This document shows positions 1 through 13,496 of a stretch of 64,000 nt of DNA, one piece after another. The notes below the pieces were generated by a model. That model ran no database searches. It worked only from the letters and a program-made list of their open reading frames with translations, and was not told where the DNA came from. Each line of letters starts with the position of its first letter. Positions within the stretch are counted from its first letter, which is position 1. The DNA is taken from NCBI RefSeq assembly GCF_019237635.1, contig NZ_JAFAGS010000121.1, positions 1-64,000 of the forward strand. Reading direction: 5' to 3'. The position numbers and the translations under genes are program-made. Source of the DNA: Pluralibacter sp. GTDB lineage: Bacteria > Pseudomonadota > Gammaproteobacteria > Enterobacterales > Enterobacteriaceae.

Positions 1-29
1 TGGTAATCGCGTGCCTGCCGTACGCATAA
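1..29 (+). CDS. rpmI: 50S ribosomal protein L35, C-terminal end (partial)
   Basis: The first bases encode the tail VIACLPYA followed by TAA, which is the C-terminus of ribosomal protein L35. L35 is encoded immediately upstream of L20 in the infC-rpmI-rplT operon, so position and sequence agree. Only about nine codons are inside the window. Confidence 0.85.
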
Positions 30-58
30 GTCGTTAACGTTTAACTTTTTTTAATTAG

Positions 59-436
<378 letters not shown>

Positions 437-443
437 GCCAGTT

Positions 444-474
444 GAGAGAGGGGGCTTTGCTCCCTCTTTTGCTT
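444..474 (+). terminator. Hairpin and T-rich tract after rplT
   Basis: A GC-rich hairpin (arms AGAGGGGG and CTCCCTCT, one G-U pair) is followed by TTTTGC. It lies right after the rplT stop and before the pheM leader. It probably reduces read-through from the ribosomal protein genes into pheMST. Confidence 0.7.
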
Positions 475-557
475 TAACATCATCAATGCATTGACATTTT
501 TACGTGATCGGCTTTCAATAACCGTATCGACAACATTACCCTGAAGGTAACGCAAGC

Positions 558-602
558 ATGAATGCTGCTATTTTCCGCTTCTTTTTTTACTTTAGCACCT
601 GA
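558..602 (+). CDS. pheM: Phenylalanyl-tRNA synthetase operon leader peptide
   Basis: A 14-codon ORF encodes [14 protein letters not shown], the PheM leader peptide, with five phenylalanine codons (four of them within a five-codon run, FFFYF). Ribosome stalling at these codons when charged Phe-tRNA is scarce prevents the downstream terminator from forming, so pheST is expressed. It lies between rplT and pheS, as in E. coli. It is too short for ordinary ORF calling, but the sequence is unmistakable. Confidence 0.95.
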
Positions 603-623
603 CTCCAGGAGGCTAGCGCGTGA

Positions 624-4103
<3,480 letters not shown>

Positions 4104-4107
4104 ACCT

Positions 4108-4407
4108 ATGGCGCTTACAAAAGCTGAAATGTCAGAATATCTGTTTGATAAGCTTGGGCTTAGCAAGCGGGATGCCAAAGAACTGGTAGAGCTGTTTTTC
4201 GAAGAGATCCGTCGTGCTCTGGAAAACGGTGAGCAGGTTAAACTGTCCGGTTTCGGTAATTTCGATTTGCGCGATAAAAATCAACGCCCCGGGCGTAATC
4301 CGAAAACGGGCGAAGATATTCCCATTACAGCCCGGCGCGTGGTGACCTTCAGACCCGGTCAGAAGTTAAAAAGCCGTGTCGAAAACGCTTCGCCCAAAGC
4401 AGAGTAA
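4108..4407 (+). CDS. ihfA: Integration host factor alpha subunit
   Basis: IHF-alpha, a nucleoid protein that bends DNA as a heterodimer with IHF-beta. It helps organise promoters, recombination and replication origins. The 99 residues match E. coli, with the beta-arm segment [12 protein letters not shown] and the intercalating proline region. The gene starts four bases after the pheT stop, the conserved pheST-ihfA arrangement. A strong terminator follows it. Confidence 0.98.
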   Translation: MALTKAEMSEYLFDKLGLSKRDAKELVELFFEEIRRALENGEQVKLSGFGNFDLRDKNQRPGRNPKTGEDIPITARRVVTFRPGQKLKSRVENASPKAE

Positions 4408-4420
4408 GTTCTGAACTAAT

Positions 4421-4448
4421 TAAAAAGGCCGCTTCGCGGCCTTTTTTC
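4421..4448 (+). terminator. Rho-independent terminator of the pheST-ihfA operon
   Basis: A perfect stem AAAAAGGCCGC / GCGGCCTTTTT with a TTC loop is followed by further T residues, starting 14 bases after the ihfA stop. Confidence 0.95.
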
Positions 4449-4509
4449 TTTTCAGCGTATGCCGGGCGCAATAAAATCAGAGACTTCTCTTAACCGCTTC
4501 AGGGACGTT

Positions 4510-5490
4510 ATGCACACTCTGGCCCAACGACAACAGCAGCGCCATCGTCGCTGGATCTTCATCCTGCTGCTCCTTCTGGCGCTGGCAACACTGGTGAGCC
4601 TCTGCGCCGGGGAGCGCTGGATAGCGCCAGACGCGTGGTTTAGCCCGCAGGGCGAGCTGTTTATCTGGCGTATCCGTTTACCCCGTACACTTGCCGTGCT
4701 GCTGGTGGGCGCGGCGCTGGCGGTCTCCGGCGCCATTATGCAGGCGTTGTTTGAGAACCCACTCGCTGAACCAGGCCTGCTTGGCGTTTCAAACGGCGCT
4801 GGCGTGGGGCTTATCGCCGCGGTGTTGCTGGGGCACGGCCTGCTGCCGGGGTGGGCGTTAGGGGTCTGCGCTATTGCGGGCGCGCTGCTTATCACCGTCA
4901 TCCTGCTGCGCTTCGCCCGCCGCCATCTCTCTACCAGCCGCCTGCTGCTCGCAGGGGTCGCGCTGGGGATTATCTGCAGCGCCGCCATGACCTGGGCGGT
5001 CTATTTTTCCACCTCATTCGACTTGCGCCAACTGATGTACTGGATGATGGGGGGCTTCGGCGGCGTTGACTGGCAGCAGCTCTGGCTGATGGTCGCACTC
5101 GTGCCTGTGCTGGCGTGGGTGTGCTTGCAGTCCTCTGCGCTCAACGTTCTGGCGTTGGGGGAAATATCCGCTCGCCAGCTGGGTCTGCCGCTGTGGCTCT
5201 GGCGCCGACTGTTGGTCATGGCAACCGGCTGGCTGGTTGGCGTCAGCGTCGCGCTGGCAGGGGCGATAGGCTTTATCGGGCTGGTGATCCCGCACATCCT
5301 CCGACTTTGCGGACTCACCGATCACCGCGTGCTGCTCCCGGCTTGCGCGCTTGCGGGCGGTTGTGCGCTATTGTGTGCGGATATTATTGCCCGGCTGGCG
5401 CTGGCCTCCGCCGAGTTGCCGATCGGCGTTGTGACGGCCACGCTGGGCGCCCCCGTTTTTATCTGGCTATTATTAAAGGCCGGGCGCTGA
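4510..5490 (+). CDS. btuC: Vitamin B12 ABC transporter permease BtuC
   Basis: Inner-membrane subunit of the BtuCDF importer that carries cobalamin from periplasm to cytosol. The protein is very hydrophobic with about ten membrane segments, and includes the FecCD-family signature [12 protein letters not shown] and [12 protein letters not shown]. An upstream in-frame ATG at 4459 exists, but the ATG at 4510 has AGGGA before it and gives 326 residues, the E. coli length with the matching N-terminus, so it is preferred. btuE and btuD follow in the same direction. The periplasmic component BtuF is encoded elsewhere in related genomes. Confidence 0.95.
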   Translation: MHTLAQRQQQRHRRWIFILLLLLALATLVSLCAGERWIAPDAWFSPQGELFIWRIRLPRTLAVLLVGAALAVSGAIMQALFENPLAEPGLLGVSNGAGVGLIAAVLLGHGLLPGWALGVCAIAGALLITVILLRFARRHLSTSRLLLAGVALGIICSAAMTWAVYFSTSFDLRQLMYWMMGGFGGVDWQQLWLMVALVPVLAWVCLQSSALNVLALGEISARQLGLPLWLWRRLLVMATGWLVGVSVALAGAIGFIGLVIPHILRLCGLTDHRVLLPACALAGGCALLCADIIARLALASAELPIGVVTATLGAPVFIWLLLKAGR

Positions 5491-5519
5491 GACCCGGCAG
5501 AACACACCTGGAGACGGCT

Positions 5520-6071
5520 ATGCAACACGATATTCTGAATACTGACGTAACGACCATCGATGGCGAGAAAACCTCGCTGGCGGCCTATAAAGGCCAGGTA
5601 CTGCTGATGGTGAATGTGGCATCCCAGTGCGGGTTGACGCCGCAGTATGCGCAACTGGAGAACTTGCAGGAGGCGTGGGCGGCGCAGGGGTTTACGGTAT
5701 TAGGCTTCCCCTGCAATCAGTTCCTGGGCCAGGAGCCGGGCAGTGATGATGAGATTAAAACCTTCTGTAGCACCACCTACGGCGTGACGTTCCCGATGTT
5801 CAGTAAAATCGACGTGAACGGCGAACACCGCCACCCTCTGTATGGCAAGCTGGTGAGCGCCGCGCCGGTTGCGCTCGCGCCGCAGGGGAGCGGCTTTATG
5901 GAGCGGATGGTCAGCAAAGGACGCGGGCCGCAGCAGTCGGGCGACATCCTGTGGAACTTTGAAAAATTTCTGCTAGGCCGTGATGGCGCGGTGATTCAGC
6001 GCTTCTCGCCGGATATGACCCCGGACGATCCGCTGGTGGTCGAGGCAATTAAGCAGGCCGTTGCGAAATAA
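5520..6071 (+). CDS. btuE: Glutathione peroxidase-family thiol peroxidase BtuE
   Basis: A non-selenium glutathione-peroxidase homologue of 183 residues. In E. coli BtuE reduces peroxides using thioredoxin or glutathione; despite its name it is not needed for B12 transport. The peroxidatic cysteine is Cys37 in [12 protein letters not shown], and the family motifs GFPCNQF and WNFEKFL are present. The open frame extends far upstream inside btuC, but the ATG at 5520 has GGAGACGG before it and matches the E. coli start. It lies between btuC and btuD, and its stop overlaps the btuD start by one base. Confidence 0.95.
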   Translation: MQHDILNTDVTTIDGEKTSLAAYKGQVLLMVNVASQCGLTPQYAQLENLQEAWAAQGFTVLGFPCNQFLGQEPGSDDEIKTFCSTTYGVTFPMFSKIDVNGEHRHPLYGKLVSAAPVALAPQGSGFMERMVSKGRGPQQSGDILWNFEKFLLGRDGAVIQRFSPDMTPDDPLVVEAIKQAVAK

Positions 6072-6820
6072 TGACGATGCTGCTGCAGCTTGAGGCCGTG
6101 GAAGAGGCCGGGCGTCTGGCGCCGTTTACCGCCGGGGCGAGAAAGGGGGAAATCCTGCATCTTGTGGGGCCGAACGGTGCCGGGAAAAGTACCCTGCTAA
6201 GCCGCATTGCGGGGCTTAGCGGGGGAAAAGGGCGAGTTATTTTTGACGGCAAAAATCTGGATGACTGGGCCGCGCCTGTGCTGGCGCAGCATCGCGCTTT
6301 TTTGTCCCAGCACCAGACGCCGCCTTTTGCTATGCCGGTCTGGCACTACCTTTCGCTGCATCAGTATGACACGTCGCAGCATGCTCTGATGCAGTCTGTC
6401 GCGGCGTCGTTTAGCCTTGAAGATAAGCTTGCCCGCTCCGTGAACCAGCTCTCGGGTGGGGAATGGCAGCGGGTACGGCTGGCGGCGGTGGTGTTGCAGA
6501 TCCACCCGCAGGGCAATCCCCATGGCCAACTGCTGGTGCTGGATGAACCGATGAGCAGCCTCGACGTGGCGCAGCAGGCGGCGCTTGATGGCGTGTTAGG
6601 CGAACTGCGCGATGCCGGGATAACTATCGTGATGAGCAGCCACGACCTGAACCACACGCTGCGTTTTGCGCAACGTGTCTGGTTATTGTGCAAGGGAAAA
6701 CTGATCGCCAGCGGGGAAACGCAGCAGATAATGACCACCGATAATCTGCAGCAAATCTATCGACTACCGTTCAAAAAAATGAATGTGGAGGGCTATCAGG
6801 TACTCATATCGACCCGGTAG
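6071..6820 (+). CDS. btuD: Vitamin B12 ABC transporter ATP-binding protein BtuD
   Basis: ATPase subunit of the BtuCDF cobalamin importer, 249 residues. Walker A is GPNGAGKST (about 33-41), the ABC signature is LSGGEWQRV, Walker B is LLVLDEP, and the switch histidine is in SSHDLNHT. The start codon shares a base with the btuE stop (TAATG), so translation is probably coupled. It ends the btuCED operon. Confidence 0.95.
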   Translation: MTMLLQLEAVEEAGRLAPFTAGARKGEILHLVGPNGAGKSTLLSRIAGLSGGKGRVIFDGKNLDDWAAPVLAQHRAFLSQHQTPPFAMPVWHYLSLHQYDTSQHALMQSVAASFSLEDKLARSVNQLSGGEWQRVRLAAVVLQIHPQGNPHGQLLVLDEPMSSLDVAQQAALDGVLGELRDAGITIVMSSHDLNHTLRFAQRVWLLCKGKLIASGETQQIMTTDNLQQIYRLPFKKMNVEGYQVLISTR

Positions 6821-6898
6821 CACAAATGCTCACTTGCAACTTGATAAATAACAGGGCTAAATTATTGCTATAAAAAAAACACAGAGGATTCGCCGGAT

Positions 6899-7366
6899 AT
6901 GCGTCTCTTTTTTATTTTGTTGGTGGCATTAATTTTAGCAGGGTGCAGCAGCAGTCACCGTGCGCCTGCGCCTAATGCACGGCTTTCTGATTCCATCACC
7001 GTCATCGCGGGTCTTAACGATCAACTGCAAACCTGGCGCGGAACGCCCTATCGCTATGGCGGCGCCAGCCGTCGCGGCGTGGACTGCTCGGCATTTGTCA
7101 TGATGACGCTACGTGATAAATTTGCTATTCAACTGCCGCGAGAAACGCGCCAGCAGGCGAAAATCGGTACGAAAATTGATCCGGATGATTTACTCCCGGG
7201 CGATCTGGTTTTCTTTAAAACCGGTTCAGGGGAAAGTGGTTTGCATGTTGGTATCTATGATACCGATAACCAGTTTATTCACGCGTCGACCAGTCAGGGC
7301 GTAACGCGTTCATCGCTGGATAATGTCTACTGGCGGAAAAATTTTTGGCAGGCCCGGCGAATATAA
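6899..7366 (+). CDS. nlpC: NlpC/P60 family lipoprotein
   Basis: An outer-membrane-type lipoprotein with a cell-wall hydrolase domain, 155 residues (E. coli NlpC is 154). The signal peptide ends in the lipobox LAGC (Cys16). The NlpC/P60 catalytic residues are visible as Cys63 in VDCSAF, His116 in LHVGIY and His128 in FIHAS. NlpC/P60 enzymes cleave D-Glu-diaminopimelate bonds in peptidoglycan peptides; the precise role of NlpC is not settled. It lies downstream of btuD as in E. coli. AGAGGA precedes the ATG. Confidence 0.93.
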   Translation: MRLFFILLVALILAGCSSSHRAPAPNARLSDSITVIAGLNDQLQTWRGTPYRYGGASRRGVDCSAFVMMTLRDKFAIQLPRETRQQAKIGTKIDPDDLLPGDLVFFKTGSGESGLHVGIYDTDNQFIHASTSQGVTRSSLDNVYWRKNFWQARRI

Positions 7367-7376
7367 CGCAAAATGT

Positions 7377-7399
7377 GCGAAGGGCGCTGCGCCCTTCGC
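7377..7399 (+). terminator. Strong hairpin downstream of nlpC
   Basis: An inverted repeat GCGAAGGGC / GCCCTTCGC begins ten bases after the nlpC stop. No T-run follows, so it could be a terminator of reduced efficiency or an mRNA 3'-end stabiliser. The remaining 7400-7644 is a ydiV leader with no other recognisable element. Confidence 0.55.
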
Positions 7400-7644
7400 G
7401 GCAGGATATAAATATAAATAATTTTCTGGTGGAATAATTATCGATGCCTAATTTATCGACCACCTGAAATCGTGGATTGTACGATTGCGGGATAATGGAT
7501 TACAATCTTAAGATAACTTTAACAAGGGAACTCTTGAAATAACCAGGGACTAATGAGATTAATCTTTTTAAAATCAAAGAGGTTGAATTCCTCGGAAGCG
7601 ACGCGCAGGTTACCGGGTAAGACCCTTAAACTGGGGTGGGCGTA

Positions 7645-8367
7645 ATGATTGTTTCGTTAGATAACATGTATCGCTCAGAGTTACTCTTCCTTCCTGCCAG
7701 AAACGGCAACGGTAAACTCGTTGGGCTGGAAATAATAACTAACTTTATGGGCGTAGACGACGGGATTCGTACGCCAACGGGACTTGTGTTACCGCGTCTC
7801 AGTGAAGAGGATGAGATTTCATTGTTCCGCGAAAAACTCGCGTTGCTTGAAACCTGTCAGATTTTTTTTATTCAACAACAGTTACTGGCGTGGATTAATA
7901 TTAGCCCGGTCATTGCGAGCGCGCTTTTAGTGCAAAACGAATTAGCAAGCCTCGCGCAACGATTCCCCTTTCTGGAATTAACCGTTAATGAGAATTTTCC
8001 GGCGTTGGATTTCGTCGATGAAAATCACCCGTTAGCACTATTGGCTAAATCTTTCCCGCTGGTGTTGGCGAATTTTGGCGCAGGTGATGCGTCGACCCGG
8101 GCCGTATTTTCGGGTTTATTCACCCGGGTTATTCTGGATAAAAACTTTATTCAACGGCAGGCGCACGCCGCGTCTTTTGGTCCTTTTATGCGCGCCATTG
8201 TGGCGCAGGCTTCGCCATACTGCTCCGCTATCATGGCCGCCGGGGTGGACGATACGGAAATACTCAAGCGCCTGCAGCCGTGGGGGTTTACCGGGCTATT
8301 CGGCGCGCTGTGGACGGCGGTGGATGTGGCGTTGCTGACGAGCCTGGTGCAGAGTAACCCTGCATAA
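7645..8367 (+). CDS. ydiV: EAL-like anti-FlhDC factor YdiV
   Basis: A degenerate EAL-domain protein of 240 residues aligning along its whole length with E. coli/Salmonella YdiV (RflP). That protein binds the flagellar master regulator FlhD4C2, blocks DNA binding and targets the complex to ClpXP. The catalytic EAL motif is lost (ELTVNEN region) and metal ligands are not conserved, so it is not expected to hydrolyse c-di-GMP. The ATG at 7645 is preferred over an in-frame GTG at 7636 because it matches YdiV and has a GGGGTGGG stretch upstream. Its presence suggests a flagellated host. Confidence 0.9.
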   Translation: MIVSLDNMYRSELLFLPARNGNGKLVGLEIITNFMGVDDGIRTPTGLVLPRLSEEDEISLFREKLALLETCQIFFIQQQLLAWINISPVIASALLVQNELASLAQRFPFLELTVNENFPALDFVDENHPLALLAKSFPLVLANFGAGDASTRAVFSGLFTRVILDKNFIQRQAHAASFGPFMRAIVAQASPYCSAIMAAGVDDTEILKRLQPWGFTGLFGALWTAVDVALLTSLVQSNPA

Positions 8368-8418
8368 CACCCGTATTTAGCCGCGACGGTTCACGCTACA
8401 CTAGAGACAGGAGGAAAC

Positions 8419-9861
8419 ATGACCCTGTCTTTTACCCATCACTGGCGCGATGAGCTGCCGGGTTTTTTCAGCGAGCTGGCGCCTGCGCCGCTGGCGAATG
8501 CACGTCTTATCTGGCACAACGCGCCGCTGGCGCAAACGCTGGGGATCCCTGATGCGCTCTTTGCGCCCGAAAACGGTGCTGGCGTCTGGGGCGGTGAAAC
8601 GCTGCTGCCCGGTATGTTGCCGCTGGCTCAGGTTTACAGCGGCCATCAGTTCGGCGTCTGGGCCGGACAACTCGGCGACGGCAGGGGTATTTTGCTTGGC
8701 GAGCAGCAGCTTGCCGATGGCCGCCGATATGACTGGCATCTCAAAGGGGCGGGGCTGACGCCGTATTCGCGAATGGGCGACGGGCGTGCGGTGCTGCGCT
8801 CGACGCTGCGCGAGAGCCTGGCCTCCGAGGCGATGCATTATCTCGGTGTGGCGACAACGCGAGCGCTGTCGGTGGTGACCAGCGATACGCCTGTCTACCG
8901 TGAAACGGTCGAGCAGGGTGCGATGCTGATGCGTATCGCTGAAAGCCACGTCCGCTTTGGCCATTTTGAACACTTTTATTACCGTCGCCAGCCGGAGAAA
9001 GTCCAGCAACTGGCGGACTATGTGATTCGCCACCACTGGCCGCATCTCGTCGACTCAGCGGATAAATATGCGTTATGGTTTCGTGACGTTGTCACAAAAA
9101 CGGCGGTGATGATCGCCCGTTGGCAGACGCTGGGGTTTGCCCACGGTGTGATGAATACCGACAACATGTCGGTGCTTGGATTAACGCTCGACTACGGCCC
9201 GTTTGGTTTTCTTGATGATTTCCAGCCGTCGTTTATCTGCAACCATTCGGACCCTCAGGGGCGTTATAGCTTTGAAAATCAGCCCGCAGTGGCGCTGTGG
9301 AATCTACAGCGACTGGCGCAGACGCTGTCGCCGTTTATTGCCGTAGACGCCCTGAATCAGGCGCTGGAGGGGTATGAGCTGGCGCTCCTGGAGGAGTATG
9401 GCAACCGGATGCGCCGTAAGCTCGGTCTGTTTACTCAGGAAAAAGGCGATAACGATCTGCTGAACGGCCTCTTCGCGCTGATGGAGCGTGAAGGCAGCGA
9501 TTATACCCGCACGTTCCGCATGCTGAGCGCAACCGAGCAGCAGAGCGCAGCGTCGCCGCTGCGTGACGAGTTTATCGACCGTGACGCGTTCGATCGCTGG
9601 TTTAGCGACTACCGACGCCGCCTGCAGCAGGAGTCCGTCGCCGATGACGACCGCCAGCGCGCGATGAAGCAGGAGAACCCGGCTATCGTTCTGCGCAACT
9701 GGCTGGCGCAGCGGGCTATCGAGCAGGCCGAGCACGGTGACTATCAGGAACTGTCGCGCCTGCATGAGGCGCTGCGCACGCCGTTTGATGATCGAAGCGA
9801 CGACTATGCCAGCCGCCCGCCGGAGTGGGGCAAGCGGCTGGAGGTGAGCTGTTCAAGCTAA
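8419..9861 (+). CDS. selO: Protein adenylyltransferase SelO
   Basis: SelO (YdiU) is a pseudokinase-fold enzyme that transfers AMP from ATP to Ser, Thr or Tyr of target proteins, acting in redox stress. The 480 residues match E. coli closely. The glycine-rich and lysine region [11 protein letters not shown]...WHLKGAG and the metal-binding segment MNTDNMS...[10 protein letters not shown] are intact. The C-terminal EVSCSS keeps Cys where many homologues carry selenocysteine. AGGAGG precedes the ATG. Its stop codon overlaps the stop of convergent hmuV. Confidence 0.95.
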   Translation: MTLSFTHHWRDELPGFFSELAPAPLANARLIWHNAPLAQTLGIPDALFAPENGAGVWGGETLLPGMLPLAQVYSGHQFGVWAGQLGDGRGILLGEQQLADGRRYDWHLKGAGLTPYSRMGDGRAVLRSTLRESLASEAMHYLGVATTRALSVVTSDTPVYRETVEQGAMLMRIAESHVRFGHFEHFYYRRQPEKVQQLADYVIRHHWPHLVDSADKYALWFRDVVTKTAVMIARWQTLGFAHGVMNTDNMSVLGLTLDYGPFGFLDDFQPSFICNHSDPQGRYSFENQPAVALWNLQRLAQTLSPFIAVDALNQALEGYELALLEEYGNRMRRKLGLFTQEKGDNDLLNGLFALMEREGSDYTRTFRMLSATEQQSAASPLRDEFIDRDAFDRWFSDYRRRLQQESVADDDRQRAMKQENPAIVLRNWLAQRAIEQAEHGDYQELSRLHEALRTPFDDRSDDYASRPPEWGKRLEVSCSS

Positions 9862-10625
9862 GGGGACAGAAAAACCTGCGGCGTCTGGCTTTGCGGGTGC
9901 GCGCCGATGCGCACATCGGCGCCATAGTAACGGTGCAGTATGTCGGCCTTCAGCACTTCCGGCGCACGGCCTTCGGCAACCAGCGTCCCCTGGTGGAGTA
10001 AAATGAGCCGATCGGCCCACAGAGCGGCAAGATTGAGATCGTGCAGGACGGCGCAAACGTGCAGTTCGCCGTCCGCCGTCAACTGCTTGAGCAACCGCAG
10101 CAGGTGCTGCTGGTGATACAGATCCAGCGCTGAGGTCGGCTCGTCGAGAAACAGCCAGCCCCGGGGTTTCCCGTTGTGCCACAGCTGCGCCAGCGCTCTG
10201 GCCAGCTGTACGCGCTGCTGCTCGCCGCCGGAAAGGGCATTGAATTTGCGCCCGCGCAGTGCGCTACAGCCGGTCAGCGTCATAATGCGCTCAACCGCGT
10301 CGCGGTCGTCTGACGGCGGCCACGGCGCGCGTCCCATGGCGATCACCGCCTCGACGGGCCAGTCGAATCCCAGTTGGCTCTGCTGACGCATTACCGCCCG
10401 CTGGCGCGACAGCGTTTGAGGCGCCCAGGCGTCGAGGACAATGTCGTTGAGCGTACACTGACCGCTGTCCGGCGTCAGGTAGCCGGTCAGTAGCCGCAGC
10501 AGGGTCGATTTCCCCGCGCCGTTAGGGCCAATGAGCGCCACCAGCTCTCCGGGGAAGAGCGACAGCGTGATATCGCGTAACACCGGGGAGTAGCTCACCC
10601 CCGACGCCAGCAGTGGATTACCCAT
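9858..10625 (-). CDS. hmuV: Hemin ABC transporter ATP-binding protein HmuV
   Basis: ATPase of the hemin importer HmuTUV, 255 residues. Walker [10 protein letters not shown], signature LSGGEQQRV, Walker B WLFLDEP and the ALDLYHQQH segment are typical of HmuV from Yersinia. The start lies within the last codons of hmuU (8-base overlap), implying translational coupling. It is the last gene of the heme operon. Its TAG stop overlaps the selO TAA on the opposite strand, so no intergenic space or classical terminator separates them. Confidence 0.93.
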   Translation of the reverse strand: MGNPLLASGVSYSPVLRDITLSLFPGELVALIGPNGAGKSTLLRLLTGYLTPDSGQCTLNDIVLDAWAPQTLSRQRAVMRQQSQLGFDWPVEAVIAMGRAPWPPSDDRDAVERIMTLTGCSALRGRKFNALSGGEQQRVQLARALAQLWHNGKPRGWLFLDEPTSALDLYHQQHLLRLLKQLTADGELHVCAVLHDLNLAALWADRLILLHQGTLVAEGRAPEVLKADILHRYYGADVRIGAHPQSQTPQVFLSP

Positions 10626-11607
10626 GCAGTGCTCCTTTGCGAAAAATCAGCCATAAAAACCATGGCGCGCCGAGCAGGCTGGTCAGCAATCCCACCGGCA
10701 TTTCAGCCGGCGCCACCAGCGTGCGGGCGACGGTGTCGGCGACCAGCAGCAGAATGGCGCCCACCAGGACGGACCCCGGGATCGTCGCGCGATGGTCGGC
10801 GCCAAGCCACATTCGCAGCAGATGCGGCACCACCAGCCCGATAAAACCAATGACGCCGCTGACTGCGACGGCGGCCGCCACCAGCAATGCGCTGCACAGT
10901 AGCAGACGGCGCTGGATCTGGCGCACGTTGACGCCGAGATAGTGTGCCTCCTCATCGCCCAATTGCAGCAAATTCAGCGGTCTTGCCAGCCGCCAGATGA
11001 GGGTGACGGCGGGTAACATCAGCGACGCGCAAACCAGCAGCGTCGGCCACTGCGCTTGACTCAGGCTGCCCATTCCCCAGAGCGAAAGCTGACGCAACTG
11101 AGCATCGTTACTCAACCAGGAGAGCACGCCGAGCGCTGCGCCGCACAGGGCGTTGATGGCAATGCCGACCAGCAGCAGACGAGAGAGCGAGCTGTCGTGT
11201 TGTCGGCTGAGAACAAAGATGATCAGCGTCACGGCGAGGCTGCCGATAAACGCCGCCAGTATCGGCGCGTAGAGCATGACCACCAGCGGCAGTGAGAAGG
11301 GCAACACCACCCATAGCCCGACGAACAGCGCGGCGCCGCTGCTGATCCCAAGCAGGCCCGGGTCGGCGAGCGGGTTGCGAAACAGTCCCTGCATCACGCA
11401 ACCCGCCAGCGCCAACGCACCGCCGACGATGAGCGCCAGCAGCACCCGCGGCAGCCGGATAGTGAGCCAGATCTGGCGCAACATCCCGTCTTCCTGCCAC
11501 AATGCCTCAAGCGGCAGCTTCATCGCGCCGAAGGTGGTCGCGGCGAGCGTTAACAGTAGCAGTAGCGCCAGTAGCGACCACAGGGAACGCAGGACAGTGG
11601 CAGGCAT
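10618..11607 (-). CDS. hmuU: Hemin ABC transporter permease HmuU
   Basis: FecCD-family permease of 329 residues with about ten membrane segments, forming the inner-membrane channel of HmuTUV that moves heme into the cytosol. Family motifs include the NPLADPGLLG loop and VSGVIGFIGLVVPH. The start shares one base with the hmuT stop (TGATG) and the end overlaps hmuV. Gene order and family assign heme rather than a siderophore as the substrate. Confidence 0.92.
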   Translation of the reverse strand: MPATVLRSLWSLLALLLLLTLAATTFGAMKLPLEALWQEDGMLRQIWLTIRLPRVLLALIVGGALALAGCVMQGLFRNPLADPGLLGISSGAALFVGLWVVLPFSLPLVVMLYAPILAAFIGSLAVTLIIFVLSRQHDSSLSRLLLVGIAINALCGAALGVLSWLSNDAQLRQLSLWGMGSLSQAQWPTLLVCASLMLPAVTLIWRLARPLNLLQLGDEEAHYLGVNVRQIQRRLLLCSALLVAAAVAVSGVIGFIGLVVPHLLRMWLGADHRATIPGSVLVGAILLLVADTVARTLVAPAEMPVGLLTSLLGAPWFLWLIFRKGALHG

Positions 11608-12425
11608 CAGGGCAGTTGCTCCGCTTTTTTCCGCAGTTGCTTCAGGGCGTCCGGTGTGCGGATGCTAAACCCTAACAGCGCCATATCATCAACCAGCAGC
11701 ACCTGCTGATGGCGTCCGGCCGGAGTTTGCGCCAGCCCAGGCAATTTCCATAGCGCGGTTTCGCCGCCCATACTGGCAACGCCTTCACGGGAAATCACCA
11801 CCAGGTCGGGCTGGCTGGCGATAACGCCCTCCTGCGACAGCGGTTGGTAGCGGTTAAACCCCTGCATCGCGTTTCGCAGCCCGGCGGCGCGGATAGCGGT
11901 ATCCGCCGCCGTCTGCTGCCCGGCAGCCATTGCGCTCATCCCGCCGTGGCTGAGAATAAACAACACCCGTTTGTTGAGCGGCGAAACGGGGAGCGATGTC
12001 ATCTGCTGCCCGACCTGCTGGCGTAGCGCATCACCTTCTTTTTCTTTGCCTAACGCGGTGGCGATAACGCGGATTTTTTCGTCGATGACGGCGATATCAT
12101 TTCTGCCGGGAACGGTCACGACCGTGACGCCATTTTGCGCGACCTGCTTAAGCGCCAGTGATGGCTGCGCCTGGATGCTTGCCAGCACCAGCGTCGGGCG
12201 AGTAGCGAGGATACCCTCCGCATTCAACTGGCGCAGGTAGCCGACGTCCGGTAACGCTTGCGCCTGTGTGGGCCACAGGCTGGTGCTGTCGCGGGCGACG
12301 AGCGTAGATTGCGCATCCAGCGCATAGATGACCTCAGTCACATCGCCGCCCAGCGAGACGACCTTTTGCTGTGCGGCGCAGCCCAGCAGCGGCAGGGCGG
12401 CAATCAGTGCGGCGGCGCCTCTCAT
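11607..12425 (-). CDS. hmuT: Periplasmic hemin-binding protein HmuT
   Basis: Heme-binding component of the HmuTUV importer, 272 residues, with the class III periplasmic-binding-protein fold (KVVSLGGDVTEVIYALDA start of the mature domain, central long helix). It receives heme from the outer-membrane receptor. The N-terminus MRGAAALIAALPLLGCAAQQ is a signal peptide; the LLGC segment could be a variant lipobox, which would make it membrane-anchored. It overlaps hmuS by four bases. Confidence 0.9.
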   Translation of the reverse strand: MRGAAALIAALPLLGCAAQQKVVSLGGDVTEVIYALDAQSTLVARDSTSLWPTQAQALPDVGYLRQLNAEGILATRPTLVLASIQAQPSLALKQVAQNGVTVVTVPGRNDIAVIDEKIRVIATALGKEKEGDALRQQVGQQMTSLPVSPLNKRVLFILSHGGMSAMAAGQQTAADTAIRAAGLRNAMQGFNRYQPLSQEGVIASQPDLVVISREGVASMGGETALWKLPGLAQTPAGRHQQVLLVDDMALLGFSIRTPDALKQLRKKAEQLP

Positions 12426-13456
12426 GCCGCCCGTCCTTTACCGGTCAGCGCGTCAATCTGCGTCCGCCACTGTGTTTGCTCCGGCTCGCCTTCGCTACGC
12501 TGACCATACAGCTGGGCAATCTGCGTGCCGTCTGCGGCAAACAGCTCCAGGCTGGTCACGTGGCCATCGGCGGTGGGCTTACGTGTTACCCAACTTTCGG
12601 CAATGGTGTCTTCGCGCAGATGCAGGGTAAAGGACGGATTGAAGATATTCAGCCAGCCTTTCATAGGCGCCACCTTTTCCACCACGCCGGTGAAAATTTG
12701 CACGCAGCCGCGGTTGCCGACGAAGATCATAATTTCGTTGCCGTCCTGGCGGGCGGCGCCCAGCAGTTGCGCCAGCGCGCGATTGTCGACCTGACAGGCC
12801 AAATCGTCGCCCACCAGACGGAATACCTGCTGGCGGCTCAGGTTATGGCGCTTGAGCAGGATAAAGAACTGGTGCACGTCGGTCATTTCACGCCATTGGC
12901 TGTCAACCTCAGCGCCGTCAACGGGCGTAGCCTCCCTTGTTGCCTGGGCAGGGCGCAGCGCCAGCGGTGGATTATCAGCGTGAATGAATCGCGTCAGTAC
13001 ATCGCCCCAGGCGGCCATATCGGTGCTGTCGGTAGGGTAAACCTTCAGCAGCGCATCGCCCTGATAGTCGAAAAACTGAATGCTCTGTTGCTCGCCGCGG
13101 GCGCGGGTTTCGCTGATGTGAAACGCACTGTCCCAGTGGTTGAGGAACAGGCGCAAATCGAGCGCGCGCGGGTTAAGCACCAGCCCTGCATGGCCGCTCA
13201 GGTGCTGGTGGGTAAAGCGGCCGACCTGTTCATGCACCGCATATTCATTGCGGCAGATGCATTTGACGTCGCCCACCGCCTCCAGGGCGGCCAGTATATC
13301 GCGGATGTCGCCCTGCATACGCCAGGCGTCGTGGCCTGTGCGGGACCAGGTTAATTCGGCTTCGCTGATATGCATCATGGCAGCGATGTCGCGGGTGTAA
13401 AGGCCGGGGTGCTGGTCTTTAAGCGCCAGCCAGCGGGTGTAGATGGTCATTGTCAT
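12422..13456 (-). CDS. hmuS: Hemin-degrading/hemin transport protein HmuS
   Basis: A cytosolic HemS/ChuS-family protein of 344 residues made of two similar halves. Family members bind incoming heme, and E. coli ChuS degrades it to release iron. The KHTHxF-like core and the second-half motif VGRFTHQHLSG are consistent with the family. It is second in the Fur-regulated order hmuR-hmuS-hmuTUV, 40 bases after hmuR. Whether it degrades or only stores heme cannot be told from sequence. Confidence 0.92.
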   Translation of the reverse strand: MTMTIYTRWLALKDQHPGLYTRDIAAMMHISEAELTWSRTGHDAWRMQGDIRDILAALEAVGDVKCICRNEYAVHEQVGRFTHQHLSGHAGLVLNPRALDLRLFLNHWDSAFHISETRARGEQQSIQFFDYQGDALLKVYPTDSTDMAAWGDVLTRFIHADNPPLALRPAQATREATPVDGAEVDSQWREMTDVHQFFILLKRHNLSRQQVFRLVGDDLACQVDNRALAQLLGAARQDGNEIMIFVGNRGCVQIFTGVVEKVAPMKGWLNIFNPSFTLHLREDTIAESWVTRKPTADGHVTSLELFAADGTQIAQLYGQRSEGEPEQTQWRTQIDALTGKGRAA

Positions 13457-13496
13457 GTCCTTTCAGAAATGGCCCCGGCAACGCGGGACCGGGTGA

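Noticed and set aside
5115-5519. N-terminal extension of btuE inside btuC
   Set aside because: It overlaps conserved btuC codons in another frame; the ATG at 5520 with ribosome site gives the family length.
12371-13354. 327-codon open frame antisense to hmuS
   Set aside because: hmuS is clearly coding on the opposite strand within a coupled operon; the antisense frame has no start signal or domain.
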